Positions 35,340 to 46,019 of a stretch of DNA of 64,000 nt are shown in pieces. Source of the DNA: Isoetes taiwanensis (Eukaryota > Streptophyta > Lycopodiopsida > Isoetales > Isoetaceae); NCBI GenBank assembly GCA_021234155.1, contig JAJEKV010000017.1:8189525-8253524 (forward strand), read 5' to 3'. The position numbers were made by a program, and so were the translations under genes. The notes under the pieces were generated by a model that saw only the letters and a list, made by a program, of their open reading frames with translations, was not told where the DNA came from and searched no databases. The stretch's first letter is position 1; the number at the start of each line of letters is the position of its first letter.

Positions 35340-35700
35340 GACAAGTTGGTGACAACCAGCGCTAGCAAGATTGTAATAGGAGCAGTCTTAATGCAGGAAG
35401 AGAGGTTTGTAGTGTATGATTCAAGGAAAATGAACGACGCCGAAACACGCTACCCTATCCATGATCAAGAGTTGCTAGCAGTGGTGAGAGCATTGAAGAT
35501 ATAGATACACTATCGATTGGGAAGGAAGTTCTAATTAGATATGGCCCATCAGAGTTTACAGTATATCTTCTCCCAACTACATCTCAACTTGAGACAAAGG
35601 AGATGGATGGAGTTCTTGGAGGAGTATGATTTCGACATCGTGTATAAATTAAGCAAGCTCAATATGGTTGCGGACGCACGCTTAAGGCATACTTTAACGA
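35340..35700 (+). pseudogene. Chromovirus RNase H remnant
   Basis: The run VTTSASKIVIGAVLMQE, then ETRYPIHDQELLAVV and a DIVYKLSKLNMVADA ending matches the gypsy RNase H domain. The usual first catalytic D in TDAS is replaced (TSAS), and two stops lie between 35500 and 35540. Confidence 0.7.
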
Positions 35701-35849
35701 CAAGAGTCCATTGCAATGCCATATCAACACTCACCAATGAGTTTGGCAAGAAAATAGAAAAAACGTTGCGAATAGACCGAGACTTTAAGGAATCATGGGC
35801 AAGCCTTTCAAAAGAGGTAAGAACGGACAAAGAGAGGGAGACCTTCAAG

Positions 35850-36665
35850 CATTTCAAGAAGGAAGATAACATATTGTATCATAAGAACAAATTGTGCATA
35901 CCAAAGTCATCCGGGATTAGGGAGTTGATACTCCATGACACGCACAATAGCCTAATAGCCGGCCACGTAGATTTTATGAAAACTTACTTCAAAATAAGAA
36001 GTAGTTATTACTAGCCCAGCATGAAGAAACAGATAGCCAGGTACATTCGGGAGAGTCAACTATGTTAGCAGATAAAGGTAGAACAGCTTCAGATTCTAGG
36101 AGCGCTAGAGCCATTGCCAGTGCCAAACATCAAATGGGAGGTAATTAGCATGGACTTCATAACAAGGCTCTCTAGAACCATAAGGGGCAAGGATACCTTA
36201 ATGGTCGTGGTCGATAAGTTGTCGAAGATGGTGCATTTTGTGCCATGCAGGACCCACCGAGCGTGTTATTCACAAAGAAGATCTTCAAACTCCATGGATG
36301 CCGAGAGAAATATCTGATAGAGATTCGAAGTTCATGAGCGCATTTTGGTAAGATCTCTTCAACACCATTCAGACGAAGTTGTCGATGAGCACGGCATATC
36401 ATCCTTAGACAGATGAGAAGATGGAGCGTACAAATCAGATACTTGAAGACATGTTGAGAAACTATATCTGGAAGAAGTAATCGAAATGGGACGACTACAT
36501 CTACTTGGTAGAGTTTGCATACAATAGCATCAAGCAGGAGTCATCTCAAATGGCGTCGTTCATGATCAACTATGGCTACCAATGCTTGACCTCAGACACT
36601 TGCCATAAGTCCACGTATGGTATTCCAGCAGATGCTAGCCGACATGCAGTAAGAGGATATCTTCT
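35850..36665 (+). pseudogene. Chromovirus integrase remnant
   Basis: The HHCC region is represented by HDTHNSLIAGH and a following single cysteine with a stop where the second pair should be. The core shows SMDFITRL (first catalytic D, about 36149), DRDSKFMSAFW (second D, about 36322) and TAYHP...MERTNQ (catalytic E, about 36425), giving a plausible D,D35E set. Stops interrupt it at about 36015, 36066, 36318, 36407 and 36479. Confidence 0.75.
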
Positions 36666-37165
36666 AGCAGCAAGAAGTCGGTAGAAGAGCATAGCAAACA
36701 AGCACAAAATAGTAAGAGAGTTCCAAGTAAGGGACAATGTTTGGCTGAAGATCAAGGTCAAACAAGTGAAGCTCCGCATCGGCAATTGCAAGAAGCTTGC
36801 TCCAAGGTGGGTTGGACCATTCAGGATAACCAAAAGAGTAGGTAACCAATCCTACAAGTTGGACCTGCCAGCACACTTGAAGATCCATAGAATTTTCCAC
36901 GTAAATCTCCTAAAGAGGTATACTCCTAATCTAGAGGAAGTATTGGAGACATCGGCGTTACTAGAAATAATGGACGATCAACTTGAGATTATTCTGGAAG
37001 TTCTTCTTGACTGATCCTATAAGAAGACAAGAAGATCTCAATTTCTCCAATACCTAGTGAAATGGACGCACTTACCTGTGGAAGACGCTATGTGGGTGCT
37101 GAAATCAGATCTTGAGAAGCAGTACCTCCATTTTATGGAGCAAAGATCGACTCGTCATTGAAGTA
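36660..37165 (+). pseudogene. Integrase C-terminus with chromodomain
   Basis: PRWVGPFRITKRVG and DLPAHLKIHRIFHVNLL (36766-36920) are the GPF/GPY-type module of gypsy integrases. After one stop (about 37013) follows FLQYLVKWTHLPVEDAMWV (about 37041-37097), a chromodomain of the LVKW-LP-EDATWE type. This places the element among chromoviruses. Confidence 0.75.
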
Positions 37166-37620
37166 GTCGACACCGAACTGATAGATGAGTGGAGGTTAGA
37201 TTAAAAGTCTACTTCCGATACATGGAAGTAGACATGATACCTCCAGGTCAACCAAAAGCTCTAAAACCTACTAAAAAAGTGAAGCAATTTGGATTGACTA
37301 AGGAAGGAATCCAGGACTATATAAAGCATTGGAAACCAAATCCGATGACACCAATGCAAATCCCAATCATGCATTAGTAGCTTACTGGAAGAAGTTGGTT
37401 AACTTGTTGGGGGAGGTAGACACATCCTCGGAAGAATTGAAAGAAGGGTGGTTGCCTAAAATTAGGTGGAAGACATTAGCTTTTAATCCAGCCGTAGCTA
37501 CAACTCACCAAATCTGGCAGATAGCTAAAGAAATGCTTCTATTACATATAGCCATAGCACAAACAACTGACGCCATAGCTCTTCCACTAAACTTATCAAT
37601 TTTTGTCTGGTAAGTAAGCG
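37166..37620 (+). pseudogene. Extra 3' open region of the gypsy element
   Basis: Downstream of the chromodomain two open frames (37189-37377 and 37329-37613) encode KPTKKVKQFGLTKEGIQDYI and then YWKKLVNLLGEVDTSSEE, WLPKIRWKTLAF. The same sequence recurs at 20560-20795, so it belongs to the element. I do not recognise a domain; it may be an additional ORF or a non-coding 3' region. Confidence 0.45.
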
Positions 37621-37833
37621 CATTTGCAAGTAAAGTACTGAATAGGGGCTCCTTCAAGCATCAAGCAATAGCAACAGCTTCATTTGCTGCGAAGACAAGT
37701 GGTGCTCGGCGCCAGAAGAAATTTGCTCCGTTGAGATAATTTTCATATTTCCTTTCATTTCCTTTTTTTTTTTCACGACTCGCGGAATCCAGATGGAATT
37801 GCATCTTCCCTTTACCAATTATATATGTCTTGA

Positions 37834-37845
37834 TGGAAGGGGGAT
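37834..37845 (+). promoter_or_regulatory. Polypurine tract before putative 3' LTR
   Basis: GGAAGGGGGATGAG resembles the polypurine tract that primes plus-strand synthesis and directly precedes the 3' LTR in gypsy elements. The LTR would begin TGAGTATT at 37845. The distal LTR end is not identified. Confidence 0.45.
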
Positions 37846-38284
37846 GAGTATTATTATAAAGCAGATCAAAATCACGACGGGTTTAATTTAGGTCAGCCGT
37901 GCTTGTGCCCCAGGCCTTTTCTTAGCCTTATTAGTTATTTTCCTAGCCGGAAAAAAGCAAAGCAAAGTTATAGGGTGGCGTAGTGGAATAATCTATATGG
38001 ATTTAGCGATGGAGGAGAATTTTGATGCCATGAATGATTCCAAGTTGCAAGAGGAGTATCCCAAGCTGCTGGAGAAGTATGAAATGCTTCAATTGATAGA
38101 CGAAGGTTGCCAAAGAATGCTTTATAGGTGTCAAAGAATCAAGGAAGCAAAAGAATTTATTTGCAGAGTCAGTGCCAAAGATGCGGATGCAACCTCCTTT
38201 GAAATGAAAAGAAAATCATGGCCAAATTAGACGACTGCCCTGGCATTGTAAAATTGGAAGAGTTGTTATGGTGTAGATAACGCC
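37846..38284 (+). other. Putative start of 3' LTR, with an unrecognised small ORF
   Basis: No second LTR is available for comparison, so the extent is unknown. The open frame 37997-38230 (77 aa, starts ATG, glutamate/lysine-rich and possibly coiled coil) has no recognised motif. Confidence 0.3.
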
Positions 38285-38717
38285 CTGGGTGAATCCATGA
38301 GACTGCGTCTCGGGAAGGCTTCAATCACGCCATAGCATGTTTCAGCCTATCTGCAAAGTATGCACAGGAGGGGCGGATGGAGTGCTACCCTAGCCATTGT
38401 CTTATGTTAGCCAATGCCATATTATACTTCCGTCTGCTGATATCTTGAGGCCTTGACTGTCAGTCGTCCCCCATGAGTCTGAGCCCAGGGTAGAGCCCTT
38501 ATTTATGGTGTGTTTCCTTTGTTACGTTGGTATTCTATTGTTAGTTGTATTGATGATGATGGGCCACCCTTCGTGATGGTATATTATTTATTAGTATTGT
38601 TGCCATGTGCTAACATGTATGCACGGAGGGCCTTTCCATGGTGATGGATTCGCCATAGGAGGGGAATTTCTCGTATTTATATGATGGGAACATCGTATGG
38701 ATTCGAGGAGCGACACA
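38285..38717 (+). mobile_element. LTR fragment (family of 26697), plus orientation
   Basis: This piece aligns with about 27700-28227. Shared words include GAGACTGCGTCTC-like, GGAGGGGCGGATGGAGTG, CCACCCTTCGT and the GTGCTAACATGTATGC block. It ends ATTCGAGGAGCGACACA, matching the LTR end. The 5' two thirds are missing. Confidence 0.75.
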
Positions 38718-39220
38718 GCCATACGATGCTCCCATCGTATAAATACAAAAAATTCCCCTCCCATGGCGAATCCATCACCATGGAAAGGCCCTCCATCTGA
38801 CTCGGATCACTTGTGATGGCCAAGTGTCTGGGTGAAGGATACGGAGGTGTCATTCGTCCCACGCCTTCTATAGGAATCTTGTATAGCAGAAGCGTACATA
38901 CATATTAGCACTTGGCAACAATACGAGTAAATAATATACCACCACGAAGGGTGGCCCATCATCATCAATACAACTAACAATAGAATACCAACGTACAAAG
39001 GAAATACACTACAAATAAGGGCTCTATCCCGGGCTCAGACTCATGACAGTCAAGGCCTCAAGATAACAACAGACAGAAGTATAACATGGCGTTGGCTAGC
39101 ATAAAACAATGGCTAGGATAGTCCACCCCATCCGCCCCTCCTGTGCACACTTTGTAGATAGGCTGAAACATGCTATGGCGTGATTCTAGCCTTCCTGAGA
39201 CGCAGTCTCATGGATTCACC
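38718..39220 (-). mobile_element. LTR fragment (family of 26697), inverted copy
   Basis: This is the reverse complement of the preceding fragment. Its arms begin and end at the same point (GGGTGAATCCATGAG at about 38288 and its complement near 39222), so the pair forms a foldback with arms of about 430-500 bp and almost no spacer. Confidence 0.75.
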
Positions 39221-39283
39221 CTATGGGAGGGGAATTTCCCGCATTTATACGATGGAAGCATCGTATGGATTCGGGGAGCGTCA
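39221..39283 (+). mobile_element. LTR 3' terminus fragment
   Basis: GGGAGGGGAATTTCCC, then ATACGATGGAAGCATCGTAT (an 8-bp-stem hairpin with GAAG loop), and an end GGGAGCGTCACA match the LTR terminus at 28227 and 38717. It joins the inverted fragment directly. Confidence 0.7.
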
Positions 39284-42200
39284 CACATGTCGCAATTCCA
39301 GATTTGTTTCTTTCTTTCTTGGAATAAAAATCATTGAACACACTCAAAAAATAGAAAGAAGACATCTAAAACAAAGAAGCTGCTAAAACTGCTTTAAGCA
39401 TACGGTTTTGAATACAATACAATACAAGAATCTTAATTCCAACTATTGAAAGAATATCCTCCTGCAATATGAAATGAATTGGGCAAACTTAATCTTTCTC
39501 TCAAAGAACTCGTAGTAGGTCTCCAATGTTCTTGAGCATAGGCTTGGGTAAATGTGGGAATGTGCCTAAATTTGATGGCACAAACATGAATATTAGTAGT
39601 GCACGAAGTGTAGGAATTTTGGACATGCTTTGTTTTATGTTTAGAGTAGAAAGTTATTCACCAACTAATCCATGTGATCATCAAGTAGATATGGATCAAA
39701 ATTTAGTTGTTGACATAAATAGTGGCAGTAGAACATGTTGACACTATTAATGACATAATTAATGTCACCCGTTGTAGTAGCTATTGCGCCACATATAGAG
39801 TCATCCTTTATATCAGTTTATATACATAATACTATAGGTGTTGAAAGAGCTGCTACTATTTGTAACACAAATTGTAACAACCTTTTGGTCAATAGTTATA
39901 GAAGTATCTAATGGCGATACAAATATTGGTACATATAATACCACCGTTTGTGTCAATATCTCCGCACACATTTGTGGCAGCTTTTATTTCACTTATTATA
40001 TCACCCATAGTGCCACCCTCTAGGGCATAGCATTTACTGCTGATACAGTTTGTAAATGCACAACAAACACCACTGTCGTTTTTTGGGTGGCCTGAAGGGC
40101 ATACCTTTGATTGATGGGCCAATAGGGGGTTTTTGTTTGGATGGTCGAGATCGTTTTGGAGGGCTGCTTGGACGATGGAAATTTTGTGCGCCTGCATTGG
40201 TCAGCATGGGTCTGGATGCCGTTGATTAGCGTTAGGGGTCGTTAGAATTCAATCTGGCAGTTCATCTCATTGTATCTAGCATGTGGAGCATATTACTTGC
40301 AATTTTCGCATATGTTCTTTGATTTTGGCATCATGTTAGGTTTGTATTTTGCTTTCAATTACATTTTGATTAGGTTAGATTTTGATTCGGTTTGCAGGCT
40401 TGTCTTAAGGCGATGGGATGTCACTGCTCTCATGTCTGCACTAGCTGCTCTCATGTCTTGCTAGATTTCATGTCTGCAATTTGGGGATTCTGTATTTTTC
40501 TCTCATATTCCTGATGTCCTCTAGGCTTAGGGAGGTCCTCTAATTACTTCAAGCTTGGGATGTGCCGGACTTGAGAAGTCCTTCAAGATGTCTTCTAATT
40601 GATGCAATGCCTTTATCTCTTGTTCCTTTAGCTATCATGCCAGAAGAAGCAAATTTGATTGGATGCCCTGTCCAAGAGTCCCCTTTCTACATCTTCAGCA
40701 GCTAATGTTGAGCTCCACCATGGCTTCTCTACCATGAGCAGGGATGAAATGTTCTTTTGAAGGGCGTAGAGCTCGATTGACATACTTTGCAGACTTTACA
40801 TCACGAATATTCTTTCCATCACAAAGCATTCTTCTAGCTCAAGTATAGGGCAAAGGAATGAAAAAGTAGACCATGCAAGAAGAAGACCAGTTTAGGTGTA
40901 CATTTAGGTGATGTATTGTAGTTGTTCTATTAAGTACAAAGATGTTCGACTAAGTAAAGATGGTGCATGCAGTCTCGTGAAGTTTATAATCAAGACAATA
41001 TTGACTAAATATTGTCATTGATGGTGATGCTTGTCATTATTCCATAACATGTTTGAGATAATTCTTAGTATGTTAGGATATTTCTTTGAAAAGAGGTAAG
41101 ATGGTTTACCATGTATAGTTCATGAAATTCCATCTTATGCATTTTGTTGTAGTCATGGGCAGGCACCTGAGGTTGGACTTCCAGAGCCAGACTAGATTTT
41201 TTATCGCAACACTCCACGAGGGGTATTTTTAAAATAATGTTGTCTTATGTTGCATCATATCAGCTAAATTAGACTGCTTAATATTTCTTTAATATTATGA
41301 TGATCTTTCTTTTTTGCAGACTAGCGAGAAAATTATAGAAATGGGCGTGATGAATGACAGAGTTTCAGAAGACGGTTGGGGATAAATATCAGCAATTGCG
41401 TGGATCAAAGTGGACAGTATGCTTCGTGGAATAGGAAATTGTGATAAACTACTTCTGTGTCCTAAACAGGATATTGATGCAGAGGGACTGCAGAAGATGT
41501 TCACAATGCCATTAAAGAGACATTCCGGAAGGTTGTCAGCATGTGCCAAAATGGAATTCCACTGTCAAGTTTGTGGGAGAATGCAAGTATTGCTTATCTC
41601 TAACTGAAAGACCCTGCAACATGGGTTGTGCTTTCTAAAACATTCGACAATGTGCACTCAATTATTCAACCTTCTCCATGATACATTGGCTTATACAACT
41701 GTAAACAATTGCATGGTTCTTTCTAATATCTTTCAGGCTGGAGATTTTAGGATTTGTCTCAGGGCGATGTTTTATGGGGCACTTACTAATTTTGAAGGGT
41801 GTTATTAGTCTAATAAGGGGCTCCAACATCAACAAACTGAAAACTAGACCAATATGGAATTGGTCGTAGCTTCTAGCTACTTGGGAAGCAGCAACGTTTA
41901 GTTGTCCCAAATTATCCACTGGCTATTTGAAGTCCCTTTACTTTGACCTCTACATTACTTACCTTGAGATCACATACACTATATTTTAGATATCCCATCT
42001 CACTTGCACATCGTGGAAATATGACCTCCTTCCCATCTCACTTGCACTATCATGGAAATCAACCTCCCTCCTCCTGCAAAATCCAAAGTGTATTGGCATT
42101 GGATTCCAAGACCAAAGGATTTCGACCCTGGTAGATCAAGACCAAAGAAATTGTCAATAAAATCAAAGTGATTGTGTAAGATCAATTCAACCTTCTAACA

Positions 42201-43849
42201 TAAACTAGGAAGTTGTATATTAATTAGGAGTCCCCTAAATTGTGAGAAATAATTCCATAACCGAATCCAAAACACCAAATCAGATTATCTGCCATAACGA
42301 AATCCAAAACACCAAATCATATTATTTGTCTTATAAGAACATTTTCGGGGTGCAATAGATGCTACCTTCAAATTTGAGCAACATTTGGCATGTTGGATGA
42401 CAACTTAAACACAAGGTGTGGTGTGGGGATTCAAAATGATGCTGAAATATCGTAAGAGTGCAAGGTCCTATTCCAGACATAAAAGTGCAAGTGCAACCGA
42501 CAATCCTATTCCGTAACAGCGCATAAATTTTGAAAACACTAATTAGGTGCTTCTCTAGACAGATTTTGGTAGGCCCTGATTATTTACTCATTCTTCGCAT
42601 CACAAAAACTTCATGTTTATCTTTTCTTCACGCCTTAGGGGGGATTGAAAAGGGGCTTTTTTCTATCAAAGATTTTCGAAGGCTCCACCACTAAGATTGA
42701 TCTGCTTACCTATGGTATTGACTAGATTCATCATTAGAAACTCTGAGACACCTTCCTTGCTTAAGGAATTTCGAAATCATGTGGCAAAAATTGAGAAAAT
42801 TTCTATTTTATTGCATTTTTATCCTGTGCCCATGACCTGAGAGCTTGGGTTTGGATTAAATTTGACCAATGTGATGTCCACATCAATGAAAATCCACCTT
42901 TGCTAAGAGATTTCTGCTGCATTTGCATTTGGGAGTGCTTATCAAAGGTCAAATTACTCTTTTAGTGAAAGTTCTAAAAAAGCTTGTTTGTGCATTGTCT
43001 CAGAGTTTGTAAACAATTGTTATGAAGTGTTATAAAGGGTAGGAGCAAAGAAAAAACTATAAGAATTGCAAGAGTGCATTGGCTAAGCATCCATAGTTAC
43101 TAGTTAAAAGGAAATAAAGTCAAATTTGAAAGCATATTGCATAAATAGTGTTTGAATGTGTCCAATTGCTGTCAACAAACTATTCGCAAAAAATTCAAAA
43201 TTTATCCCTAAAAAACCAAAAAATCTCCAAGTTCCAGTAGTATTGTTGCATTGTGACAGTCTGTTAGCATAAAATTGGTCTTTCAAGGTAAAATTGCATA
43301 CCTTTTATGAGAAGGACCTAATGTCCTTTGCTTTCAGGTTTGTTAGAGATTGAATCAGGTGTCAAAAGTGAAAAAGGTTGTCATTTGCTTCACAAGCTTG
43401 TTGTTTTTTTGTTGGCAGTTCATTGGCCTGATTTTTTTATCCACTTTCATCATGTTTTTCTCCATCATCTCAAATCCAAATCAATCCAAATCTTTTCTTG
43501 TTGTTCCCACAACTTTTCCCTGATAGTTATTTTAAAAATCAGCAAAATACGTTCAGTAAAACTCGAGATATCACCATTTGAGTGAGTATACCTCAAATAT
43601 TTTTAGAGAAGTGTGCTAGTTAATTTTTCACTCCAATTTGAACCGATTTTCTAAATCATCCCAGGTCCAAATTGAGTCAATTGTTGTCCCACATCTCACA
43701 AAACTTTTATCTGATTCCTCTTCCAAGAGTCATTTGGAAAAGATCAGTACATCTCGAGATATTTAGTTATGTATAAAACTGCCTCATTTTTCTTTGGGGA
43801 TCCTAAAGTAATTGATATTTTTTTTGCAAATTTTGCAGGTTTTCATTTA
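39284..43849. other. No recognisable gene; small local duplications
   Basis: Short open frames (39526-39741, 40270-40464, 41410-41607 and others) show no motif I recognise, and codon-like continuity is poor. There may be host exons of an unrecognised gene near 41.3-41.6 kb, where a pyrimidine tract plus ag (41305-41322) precedes an open stretch, but I cannot support one. Two-unit tandem duplications lie at 41993-42068 (38 bp) and 42255-42328 (37 bp). Confidence 0.35.
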
Positions 43850-43876
43850 TTACTATTACTATTACTATTACTACAA
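43850..43876. repeat. (ATTACT)n microsatellite
   Basis: About four units of the hexamer TTACTA/ATTACT. The same hexamer forms the much longer array at 45909-46014. Confidence 0.8.
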
Positions 43877-45330
43877 GAAATTTATCGCTGGCCAAGGCAA
43901 AGGCTTGAAACATTCTCTTTACAGGCACCGTGTGTCGGTCGAAGCTCAAGTATCTGAAGGGCTTTTAAAAAAAAAAAAGGATTTTTCTTGGGGTAAAGGA
44001 ACTGGTTCACTTGCTCTGCTAGGTGAAATGGGGTCATGATGGTTGATGCTCTTGCTGTGGCCCCTCCCCATGCAAAGCTTACTCCATAGGCGCCCTTGAA
44101 AATGACCAAAATAGGTCTGTCCATGGTGGTAATTTTCATAAGAAGGATCTTTTCATAAAAGTGCCATAATCATTCCACGGACCATTTGAATACTTTGAAA
44201 GGCATATAGGAACAAAGCTGTCTTTGGAAGGGGACATGAGTCTCTAAGCTGTCTTTGGAAGGGGAAAAATCCTTTGTAAATATGAGGAGGAGGAAACTTC
44301 ATTGAATTCGGGCATCATATGAGGAGGAAACTTCATTGAATTCGGGCATCATACTTGGCAGCTGATGATTGTAGAGGTACGTGGAGAAAGGCAGTGTAAT
44401 GAGAACTATGAGCCTTGATGGCGAAGATGATGGCGAACACCATGGTTAAGACTTAGGAACATGGGGGTATGAAGGAGAATTATAAAGGCCACATCGAGGG
44501 GTCAATAATACAATGCAATACACTAATGGCCACATGCAAAGAGGTTAAAAATATCAAGTAAATAAATATCAACACAAAGAAAGAACCTGACTAGGCGAGG
44601 CACAAATTGGGAACAAAAAGGAAGAAAACGATACACATGCTCTGTTCTGTCCTTTGAAAAAAGGAAAAAGAAGATAAAAAAGGAAATCCTTCCTCCCCTT
44701 TCGAAATAATCCCTTCGTTTTCACTTCGATCGACCAGCCATTTTGCGGACGCGATTTGGGCCCATGACCTTCCGTTTCTTTCAATCCTTCAAATGCCCCC
44801 TTGATTCAGCCATTTGATCTGTTTTTTAACCCCTCCACTTTCATGATCTTTTTAAAATGCGAATCGGCCATCAGACTTTAGCTTAGCAATAGCTTTTGTC
44901 TAGCGGGATTTTTTTTTTAAGAGGAATCGCCCATTAGGCGAATAGATAGCGTGGCTGTCATGCCGATGCGCGAGGAAGTCCATATCCATCCTTTGGGAAA
45001 TTGCATTCTTATTTGTGGTTTTTCGCGTCTATAAGATTTACGTCTTTATCTTGGACTCTCGTCTCCTATGCCTGTCTTATCTTTGGGATAAATTCCCTTA
45101 AGCTATATGTTGCGGATGTGGCTATGGGGTTTTTTTTTTGTGAGTATTACGGTCTAAGCCACCAAGTGGCTTATGGGTGCCCACCATATTTGGGTTTTGG
45201 AGCCGTATATGGGGCGGTTTGTTTTGAAAGCAAGAAGTGCGGTGGCTTAAGGAAGAGCGTGTTTTTTAGCTGAACAAATCAAAGGGGCCCAGAAGAAAAA
45301 ACAGGGGTTTCTTGCCCCGCCTCTTCTTCT
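43877..45330. other. No recognisable gene
   Basis: Open frames on either strand are short and unrecognised. Two-unit tandem duplications occur at 44215-44276 (31 bp) and 44287-44353 (34 bp). Confidence 0.4.
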
Positions 45331-45334
45331 TGCT

Positions 45335-45802
45335 TCAAAATTCGACATGCTCACATTGTTTTGCTTCAAAATCCGACCCGCCCACCTTGTTTTGCTTAAA
45401 TCCCACTCTATTGGGTTGCTCCATAAATGCGGATTGAAATTTGAATGCCGGTAGTGGTTTGAAGTTGAGTTTGATGGGTATTAGAAGGATGGTTCTAATT
45501 TGAATGCCTCGGTAGAGCGCCATGAAGTTTCTTCTCGTTATTCTTTCCGCTCTGCTGGCGCTTGGTTGAAATCCTAATCCAGAATAGAATCCGACGATCC
45601 GAGTGAGATCCTGGTCGTTTTGCCAATGCAATGGCTCATCCCTGTGCAGATCATTCCAACATGGTTTTCTACCACAACCCGCCTCCAAATTTAGGTCGGT
45701 GAGCGGCCGCCTTAGCTCGCGCAAACCTTCTCCGGCAGCATAGGTTTCTTGAATGCCAGCAGCTATGGCAGTGGTACCTACGGCAGAGATCTCTTCATTC
45801 AT
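45335..45802 (-). CDS. Unrecognised 155-aa ORF
   Basis: An ATG-initiated minus-strand frame (MNEEISAVGTTAIAAGIQ...) of unusually even composition for this region. No signal peptide, membrane segment or domain is recognised. It lies alone beside a microsatellite and could be a first exon, a pseudogene or chance. Confidence 0.25.
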   Translation of the reverse strand: MNEEISAVGTTAIAAGIQETYAAGEGLRELRRPLTDLNLEAGCGRKPCWNDLHRDEPLHWQNDQDLTRIVGFYSGLGFQPSASRAERITRRNFMALYRGIQIRTILLIPIKLNFKPLPAFKFQSAFMEQPNRVGFKQNKVGGSDFEAKQCEHVEF

Positions 45803-45908
45803 TTACCCACAAACGTGGCTCCCCAACTTTCATTTAGATTGCGGCGGAGAACACGGAAAAAAAAAAAAAAGAAAAAAGAAAAATTTGAAACTCAATTACA
45901 TATGTTTA

Positions 45909-46014
45909 GATTACTATTACTATTACTATTACTATTACTATTACTATTACTATTACTATTACTATTACTATTACTATTACTATTACTATTACTATTACTA
46001 TTACTATTACTATT
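45909..46014. repeat. (ATTACT)n hexanucleotide microsatellite, ~17 units
   Basis: An essentially perfect run of the hexamer, read as poly-tyrosine, poly-leucine or Asn-Ser frames that are clearly not genes. It ends in a few ATT units. Confidence 0.9.
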
Positions 46015-46019
46015 ATTAT

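Larger units (their letters stand above)
32500..37844 (+). mobile_element. Ty3/gypsy chromovirus, degenerate
   Basis: Gag, protease, reverse transcriptase, RNase H, integrase and chromodomain remnants follow in gypsy order on the plus strand, and a purine-rich tract precedes a likely 3' LTR. Many stops and frameshifts interrupt the polyprotein, so the element is dead. A C-terminal chromodomain places it among chromoviruses, which integrate by recognising chromatin. No 5' LTR or primer-binding site is found. A fragment of the same element lies at 20560-20795. Confidence 0.85.

Noticed and set aside
26697-38717. A single 12-kb LTR element with LTRs at 26697-28227 and 38285-38717
   Set aside because: The two LTR pieces are too diverged, the second is rearranged with an inverted copy, and an independent chromovirus with its own polypurine tract lies between.
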